A DNA stretch of 64,000 nucleotides from Elephas maximus indicus (taxonomy: Eukaryota > Chordata > Mammalia > Proboscidea > Elephantidae): NCBI RefSeq assembly GCF_024166365.1, contig NC_064839.1, positions 31,384,378 to 31,448,377 of the forward strand, in the 5' to 3' direction. The notes beneath the pieces were generated by a model. That model ran no database searches and had not been told where the DNA came from. It saw nothing but the letters and a program-made list of their open reading frames with translations. Every line of letters starts with the position of its first letter. Position 1 is the first letter of the stretch. The position numbers and the translations under genes were made by a program. Shown here one piece after another: positions 57,945 to 64,000 of the stretch.

Positions 57945-58118
57945 TAGTGCTTGGCTGCTAACTGAAACGTTGCAGTCCAAACCCACCCAGTGGCTCCACT
58001 GGAGAAGGACCTGGTGATCTGCTCCTGTAAAGATTAACAGCCTAGAAAAGCCCAATGGGACAGTTCTACTCTGTCACATGGAGTCAAAATTGACTCGACA
58101 GCACCTAACAACAACAAT
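57945..58118 (+). mobile_element. AfroSINE-type SINE, 5' shortened
   Basis: Begins near TGCTTGGCTGCTAACTG; ends CGACAGCACCTAACAACAAC. Confidence 0.85.
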
Positions 58119-58163
58119 GACATCTGAGTACTCTGTTAAAAGGGGAGATGCAGTGATGAACTA

Positions 58164-58353
58164 GAGCAGAGGATAGCAAGTATCTTCTGAAAAGGGCCAG
58201 ATATCAAATAGTAAATATTGTAGGCTTTGCAGTCCATGAGGTCTCTGTTGCAACTACTCAACTCTTTCTATTCTCATAGCATGGAAGCAGCCATAGACAA
58301 TATGTAACAAATGGCTGTGACTGTGTTCCAATAAAACTTTATTTACAAAAATA
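58164..58353 (+). mobile_element. MER20-type hAT DNA transposon
   Basis: Recognised by AAGGGCCAGATATCAAATAG, TTGTAGGCTTTGCAGTCCAT, GTTGCAACTACTCAACTC and CCAATAAAACTTTATTTACA. Old eutherian element; the far end is lost. Confidence 0.88.
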
Positions 58354-58354
58354 G

Positions 58355-58800
58355 ACGATGAGAAAATATTTGAAGGACTCACACTTTCTCAAAACTTACT
58401 ACAAAGCTATAGTGATCATTACTGTGTGATACTGGCATACCGATAGACATATAGATCAATGGAACAGAACTGAAGAGTTCAGAATTAAACCCACACATCC
58501 ATGGTTAACTGATTTTCAACAAAGGTGCTAAGACCATTGGGGAAAGAATAATCTTTTCAACAAATCGTCCTGGGACAAGTGGAAATCAGCATGCAAAAGA
58601 ATAAAGTTGGACCCCTAGCTCATACCACACATAAAAAATTAACTCGAAATGAATCAAAGACCTAAATGTAAAAACTAATACTGTAAAACTATTAGAAGAA
58701 GATATACAAATGGCCAATAAGCAAATAAGCACATAAAATGAAGCTCAGCATCATTAGTAATTAACAACAAAAAAATTTAGGTGGATAAAAAACAAAAATG
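58355..58800 (+). mobile_element. L1 ORF2 C-terminal fragment
   Basis: L1 text: CAATGGAACAGAACTGAAGA, TTAACTGATTTTCAACAAAG, GACAAGTGGAAATCAGCATG. It starts right at the end of the MER20, so it probably inserted there or beside it. Confidence 0.85.
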
Positions 58801-59014
58801 ACAATGATTTTTTGTTCGTTTGTTTAACTTAGGTAGGATGTGATAGCTGGACTTACATTTTAAAAGGATCACTCTGACTGCAGGATTGATGATAATAGGG
58901 CAGGTGGAAAATCAGAGGCAGGGAGACCATGAGAAGGCAGATGATGGAATCCAGGCAAGAAAAGGATTAAGGCAGTGACCATGGAGAAATAAATGCCTGC
59001 TAGAATAGAATCTA

Positions 59015-59212
59015 GCACAAACAGCTAACTTGTTCAGCTGCTAACTGAAAGTTGGGCAGTTCGAGTCCACTCAGTGGTGCCTCTGAAAAAAAGGCGTGGA
59101 GGTCTACTTTTGAAAGATCATAGCCATTGAAAACCTTATGCAGCACAGTTACATTCTGAAACACATGGAGTCACCATGAGTTGAAACTGACTTGATGGCA
59201 ACTAGTAAAATT
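59015..59212 (+). mobile_element. AfroSINE-type SINE
   Basis: Head near 59020 (AACAGCTAACTTGTTCAGCT), body GTCTACTTTTGAAAGATCA, tail GACTTGATGGCAACTAG. Confidence 0.82.
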
Positions 59213-59639
59213 CCATTCAGGGCAGGTTTCAGGCAACTAGAAACTTCCACCCTATAAATGTCTTGCAACCATAACTCAGGTCTCTTCAGCCTCTTTCTCA
59301 CTTCCCTCTCATCTTCACCATCAGCTTCATCAGTTTCAACTCAAATTGGGGGGCAGGCAGGGTTCTCATTGCTTATCCAGCTTGCTTTACTAGGTTACAA
59401 AACGACAGTTAAATCTGAGAAACCCAGCACCTGTGTAAGGCAGAAACTTGTCAGAGAAGGAAAACTCCAATATTTTCCACTAAACTGAGCAATTGAAAAG
59501 CAGTAAGACGGTCCCCTGTCAAAGGTGGCAAACGTGCAATACCTGGAAAAACAAGGCAGTCCTGTCGAATTCCATTGTATATTCATAATAATAAATGTAC
59601 CCTAAATTTGTCTGGCACTTGGTTAGCAAGTGCTCAGCA

Positions 59640-59830
59640 GCAGTTACAGGGACAGATCTTGCTTTCCTAGCCTCCTGCTCACCAGCTCTGTCACTCTGGG
59701 TCAGTCACTTTGCCTTGCACACTCCCAAGCTCCCCTTAATTTAAGGTATAATAATTCCTCTAGCAATAAAGTTGAGGGGAAAAATTAGATCGAATGTCTA
59801 AAACGCCTAGTAAACTGAAGCATAGGAAGC
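59640..59830 (+). mobile_element. MIR SINE, diverged
   Basis: CACCAGCTCTGTCACTCTGG, GTCAGTCACTTTGCCTTG, then AAACGCCTAGTAAACTGAAG. Confidence 0.55.
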
Positions 59831-60165
59831 TGTTCAACATAATTACTATAATTTTTTGCAATTATTATTTATTCTTCACTACAGTTCCCTGAGTCAGAGA
59901 GGTCCAGCCAAGGCTTATATCCCCTTGTGTTCCTTAGGGAATCTGCTTGAGAGAGAAATTATGCAGCATGAATAAGCCTATCCAACAAGTTCATGGTAGA
60001 GATGCGCTAGAGCTCATGTCTTCTAAACCTCAGTTCCATCTGCTTTCCACTGAACCTCATAAACTTGAACCCTTTTTGTAATTGAGGGATGTGATTCCTG
60101 CAGGGCTTTCCCAAAAACTCTTGCCTCTGAAATTCCCCATGGAGTCTCTTAAAATCAATCTGTAC

Positions 60166-60419
60166 CTTATTGGGCTGTTGGCAGCATCGGGGTCTTTGGC
60201 ATGTACTCTTCCCACCACAGTGCCAGCAGCTGCATTTTCTTGGACTTCATGGATGTAACTTGGAGCCAAGAACATGGGGGGCTCATCGGCATCTTCTACT
60301 GCGATCTTGACCGTCACAGTGTCCTTGAAGGGCCCATTGCTGATGAACTTCGGGTCAATGTGTACATTGGCAGCCTCTACCTTCAAGCTGTATGCTCTTT
60401 TGGTTTCAAAGTCTACAGG
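60166..60419 (-). CDS. CDH11: CDH11 exon: end of EC3 and start of EC4 (254 nt)
   Basis: Internal coding exon of cadherin-11, a type II classical cadherin that mediates calcium-dependent homophilic adhesion of mesenchymal cells and osteoblasts at the plasma membrane. It begins in phase 0 with PVDFETKRAYSL just after an acceptor AG and ends with two bases of an Arg codon before a GTACAG donor. It carries the EC3-EC4 calcium linker EDADEPPMF, the EC4 entry glutamate in EVQENAAAG, and the DPDAANSPI segment. By alignment from memory with the 796-residue human protein it corresponds to about residues 334-418 and is nearly identical. The open frame runs beyond both splice sites, but those ends are intronic and do not fit the family. 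This is the most 5' CDH11 exon in the window. Confidence 0.95.
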
Positions 60420-60847
60420 CTGACAAGAATGAAGAGAAGGTTGACAACCAATGCTTTGAAAGAATAATGGAAGTGAAAGACCCGATTGTTTTATAGCGCA
60501 CAGTGAATAGTTCCTCAAAGACAGAATATCGGTGTCTATTTAATATCCAATTACCTGAGCCATTTGGCCACAAAATCAGGCAAATAAATTGCTGAAACCT
60601 GGAATGTGCTTAGCGGGTAATTCTAGGAGCATAACAGATGCAGAGGGCCACAGAGTTCAGAAAGAACCTCACTCTACAGAGCAACATGAAGGTTGCCCAA
60701 ATTAAAAGCTGCCAAAGAGAGAGAGAGCCACTGGGTGCCAAAGAGAGACTCTACAAAAATAAATCTGTAGCCCATTCCGTAAAGTAGTAGGAATCTTGGT
60801 AATAAAAATACCCATTGAATTTCAGCCATAAGAACAAAGGAACTGCT

Positions 60848-60871
60848 CCCCCTCCACCCCCACCCCCACCC
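60848..60871 (-). repeat. G-quadruplex motif in CDH11 pre-mRNA
   Basis: C-rich on the plus strand, so the transcript carries runs of 3, 5, 5 and 5 G with loops of 1, 1 and 4 bases. Lies about 430 nt upstream of the acceptor of the exon at 60166-60419. Confidence 0.75.
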
Positions 60872-62154
60872 AAAATCTGATATTGTAGCCATGTCCCAAA
60901 GTCTGAGGCATTTAGGGACGGTGGCTCATAATATGATTTGAGGTGGCTTATGGGAAATTTTGATGAGCAGGGTAATTATTAAATAACCTGAACTTACTTT
61001 TCAACAGAGTTATTTCTTTCCTAAGTCTTTTAATCCTGAACACATTAAATAGAACTTCTTGCTACAGTGCTAATTTTTAGCATGTCTTTCAGATAATCTC
61101 CCTTTTGAGAGACAATGATACAAGTCTCTAGCTAGAATACAACGACATTATTTTGTTTCGAATGTATTCATTTTAGGTTACTTTCCATTTATGGCAAGTG
61201 ATAAGACAATGAGAACAGTAATGCTTCCTTATTAAAATAATGCATATATATATATAAACAAGGTCCATTTAAAGCAAAACAAGTATAATAGGACAGGGTT
61301 TACACAAATACACACACAAAAAAAAAAACTTGAAAAGTAGTATTTGAATGACTGTAGTTATTTGGAAATTGATGGCAAATATTTCCTAATTCTGAATGTG
61401 AGGAGGTACCCTTAGACAGTCAGCAAAGAGTGAAAAATAAAATTGTAGCAGAGAAACAAGCCCTAATGCCTAGGAAACAGAACTTTCTAATTAGCACTCT
61501 GGTTGCTGCTGAACTACCAAATATTCGGAAAGAACTTGATCTTTTAAGTCGAGCATCTGCCTGCCACACTGGTGTCGTTTCAACTTGCCTGGCAAACACT
61601 TATTTCAGATGGGGATATAATGATGGGACTTAGTTCTGACCTACTTCTAGAGAATTCCAAACTAAGGATGATTCAAGCTTTAGGAAGCTTGAATGTATTC
61701 AAAACCCTTGACAATTTTTCTATCCTCTTCCCACTCCCATCTCCCCAGAGCCAGGGAGTATTTCCTATTCCCAAAACAAAATCTCTCCCCAGCCGCTCCA
61801 TCGTTCGGGAACTCACCAGCTCCTTTATCCTTGGCTGGGTTACTGAGCAGCAAAAGGGGGTGATATTTACAGGCTAAAGGCCTGAGATTGCTGCAGTTTG
61901 TCAAGAGTTTCTGCAATTATTACACAGGATCAAAAACCTAGAATATAACAGCTCTGAGACCAGGTAACCTGTAACAGGAAAAGGAGCAACTTTCCAATCT
62001 GAGCTAGTCTGTGGATGCCACTAGAGCAGAACATTTGAACTTGATGTAGCCATAAGCCTAAGAGCAAAATTCCCACTGGAATGCCCCATTGGTGCTCAGG
62101 CAAGTACAGTCATGTTTCCTTCTGATATGTTCCTGATCCCAAGCCAGAAATTCT

Positions 62155-62300
62155 AGGTCTTTGCCAATGTTTGTCTGTCTGGAATGATCTTTCCCAGCTT
62201 GGTGAGATTCTACTAAGCCATCTGGTGGTCAGCTCAAACCTTACTACCTTGTAAAGTCCTCAACTTGACCAGAGAGAATTCTGCAGCTCCTCAGCGCCCC
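62155..62300 (+). mobile_element. L2 fragment
   Basis: TGGAATGATCTTTCCCAGCT and GGTCAGCTCAAACCTTACTA resemble L2. Confidence 0.5.
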
Positions 62301-62396
62301 TTTTTCAGCCCCTCATTTCACTTCCTGTTAGGCTGGGGGCATCACAAAGGACTCCACCGAGTCTAGATGATCTTTGCCTCCCTAATGCCAAGGAAA

Positions 62397-62602
62397 CGAG
62401 TCCCTGGGTATAGCAAATGGTAAAGCTCTTGACTACTTGCCAAAAAGTTGGCAGTTCAAATCCACCCAGAGGCTCCTTGGGAGACAGGCCTGGCAATCTG
62501 CTTCCGAAAGGTCACAGCCTTGAAAACCTTATGGAACAGTTCTACTCTGCACACATGTAGGTGCCATGAGTTGGATAGGACGCAAAGGCAACTAACAACA
62601 AG
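62397..62602 (+). mobile_element. AfroSINE-type SINE
   Basis: Starts CGAGTCCCTGGGTATAGCAA and ends AAAGGCAACTAACAACAAG, about 30 bp from the RTE copy that follows. Confidence 0.87.
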
Positions 62603-62632
62603 TGCCAACGATAAACTGCACCAAGTGATCAC

Positions 62633-63195
62633 ATGTTGTTAGGTGCCGTCAAGTCAGTTCTGACTCATAGCGACCCTATGTACACTAAAATGAAACACTG
62701 CCTGGTCCTGTGTTATCCTTACAATTGTTATGCTTGAGCCCATTGTTGCTGCCACTGTGTCAATCCATCTGGTTGAGGGTCTTTCTCTTTTTTGATAATC
62801 CTTTACTCTATCAAGCATGATGTCCTTCTCCAGGGACTGGTCCCTCCTGATAACAGGTCCAAAATATGTGAGATGAAGTCTCGCCATCCTCGTTTCCAAT
62901 GAGCGTTCTAACTGTACTTCTTCCAAGACAGATTTGTTCCTTCTTCTGGCATTCCATGGTAGACTCAATATTCTTTGTCACACCATAATTCAAAGGCACT
63001 GATTCTTCTTTGGTCTTCCTCATTCACTGTCCAGCTTTCACATGTATACAAGGCGACTGAAAACACCATGGCTTGGGTCAGGCGCACCTTAGTCCTCATA
63101 CTGACATCTTTGCTTTTTAACACTTTAAAGAGATCTTTTGCAGCAGATTTGCACAACACAGTGCTTGATTTTTCAACTGCTGCTTCCATGGGTGC
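62633..63195 (-). mobile_element. RTE LINE 3' part, before the LTR
   Basis: Minus-strand RTE: tail near 62640 (GTGCCGTCAAGTCAG), then the C-terminal coding region with FELWC and LTYFG equivalents at 62654-62968 and the KDLFKVLKSKDVSMRTK segment at 62965-63201. It continues after the LTR at 63678. Confidence 0.9.
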
Positions 63196-63672
63196 TGTCA
63201 TGGATTGAATTATGTCCCCCCCAAAATGTGTGTATCAATTTGGCTGGGCCATGATTCCTGGTATTGTGTGGTCTTCCTATGTGTTGTAAATCCTGCCTCT
63301 GTGATGTTAATGAGGGAGGATGGGCGGCAGTTGTGTTAGTGAGGCAGGACTCTGTCTACGAGATTGGACTGTGTCTTGAGGCAATCTCTTGAGATATAAA
63401 AGAGAGAAGCAAGCAGAGAGGGGGACATCATACCACTAAGAAAAAAGCACTGCGAGCAGATGTGTCCTTTGGACCTGGGGTCCCTGTGTGCAGAAACTCC
63501 TAGTCCTAGGGAACACTGATGAGAAGGCCGTCAGAGAGAGAATGTCTTCCTCTGGAGCTGACGTCCTGAATTTGGACTTTTAGCTTACTTTACCGTGAGA
63601 AAATAAATTTCTCTTTGTTAAAGCCATCCACTTGTGGTATTTCTGTTATAGCAGCACTAGGTAACTAAGACA
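63196..63672 (+). mobile_element. Solo LTR of ERVL/MaLR type, copy 2, inside an RTE
   Basis: 477 bp starting TGTCATGG and ending CTAAGACA, flanked by a 5-bp duplication GGTGC (63191-63195 and 63673-63677). TATAAA lies at 63395-63400 and AATAAA at 63602-63607. TG...CA ends and a 5-bp duplication fit the ERVL/MaLR group. It splits a minus-strand RTE copy. Confidence 0.85.
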
Positions 63673-63677
63673 GGTGC

Positions 63678-64000
63678 TGATTTTGAATGCAAGTAAAATG
63701 AAACCCTTCGCAGCTTCAGTATATTCTCCGTTTATCATAATGTTGCTTATTGGTCCAGTTGTGAGGATTTTTTGTTTTCTTTATGTTGAGGTGTAATCCA
63801 TATTGAAGATTGCACTCTTTGATCTTCATCAGTAAGTGCTCCAAGTCCTATTAAATTTCAGGAAGCAAGGTTGTGTCATTTATATATCCTAGGTTGTTAA
63901 TGCGTCTTCCTCCAATGAGTTCTTCTTCATGTAGTCCAGTTTGTCAGATTATTTGCTCAGCATACAGACTGAATAAGTGTGGTGAAAAGATACAACCCTG
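63678..64000 (-). mobile_element. RTE LINE, continuation after the LTR
   Basis: The same minus-strand RTE resumes directly after the target duplication and runs off the window end, covering the reverse transcriptase region around the catalytic box. It matches the 5970-6330 part of the RTE at 3774-6896 in inverse orientation. Confidence 0.9.

Larger units (their letters stand above)
53623..60165 (-). other. CDH11 intron (6.5 kb)
   Basis: Donor GTACAG after the EC3/EC4 exon, acceptor TGCTTAG before the EC4 exon. It holds several plus-strand AfroSINEs, MIRs, a MER20, an L1 ORF2 fragment and old repeat remnants. Unassigned stretches: 53640-54530, 54750-55390, 55660-56490 (resembles an ancient dispersed repeat), 56710-57370 and 59220-59640. 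Confidence 0.85.
60420..64000 (-). other. Part of the next CDH11 intron, running off the window
   Basis: No further CDH11 exon is recognisable between the exon at 60419 and the window end. Notable contents are a G-quadruplex motif at 60848-60871, an L2 at about 62155-62300, a plus AfroSINE, and an RTE copy interrupted by an LTR. 60872-62150 shows nothing I can assign. Confidence 0.8.

Noticed and set aside
60057..60518. The full 153-codon frame as the CDH11 coding segment
   Set aside because: Only 60166-60419 matches cadherin-11. Both ends are intronic read-through beyond a clear acceptor and donor.

Overview
This is mammalian nuclear DNA, most likely from an afrotherian and probably a proboscidean. 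About 33 copies of a tRNA-headed SINE of the AfroSINE type are scattered through it on both strands. RTE (BovB-like) LINE copies share their 3' tail with those SINEs. Old pan-mammalian repeats (L1, L2, MIR, MER5, MER20) are also present. The species call is inference from repeat content; no species-specific marker was tested.

The only gene I can support is the 3' part of cadherin-11 (CDH11), on the minus strand. Six coding exons are visible: 60166-60419, 53486-53622, 51860-51993, 51516-51633, 32414-32665 and 28616-29112. Their lengths (254, 137, 134, 118, 252 and 497 nt) and phases join into one open frame of 463 codons plus stop. That frame covers the end of extracellular cadherin repeat EC3, then EC4, EC5, the membrane span and the whole cytoplasmic tail with its p120- and beta-catenin-binding regions. 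The exons for the signal peptide, propeptide, EC1, EC2 and most of EC3 must lie beyond base 64000. A repeat-poor stretch from about 25.9 to 28.6 kb is the likely 3' UTR.

Layout. 1-25.8 kb is downstream intergenic DNA: nested L1, RTE and SINE insertions, two copies of one class I-like solo LTR in opposite orientation, and an LTR that splits an unidentified open reading frame. 25.8-29.1 kb holds the 3' UTR and last exon. 29.1-60.4 kb holds five introns, including one of about 18.9 kb, filled with repeats. 60.4-64 kb is the start of the next intron and ends in an RTE copy interrupted by an ERVL/MaLR-type LTR.

I found no new gene system. The interest lies in retroposition records: a SINE made of a tRNA-Gly-like head plus RTE 5' and 3' pieces, a snap-back hairpin at an RTE 5' junction, a pure A/T palindrome inserted in an old repeat, a two-headed SINE, a 50-base SINE stub with its own target duplication, and dated nestings. 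There are also a few possible regulatory sequence features inside CDH11 introns.
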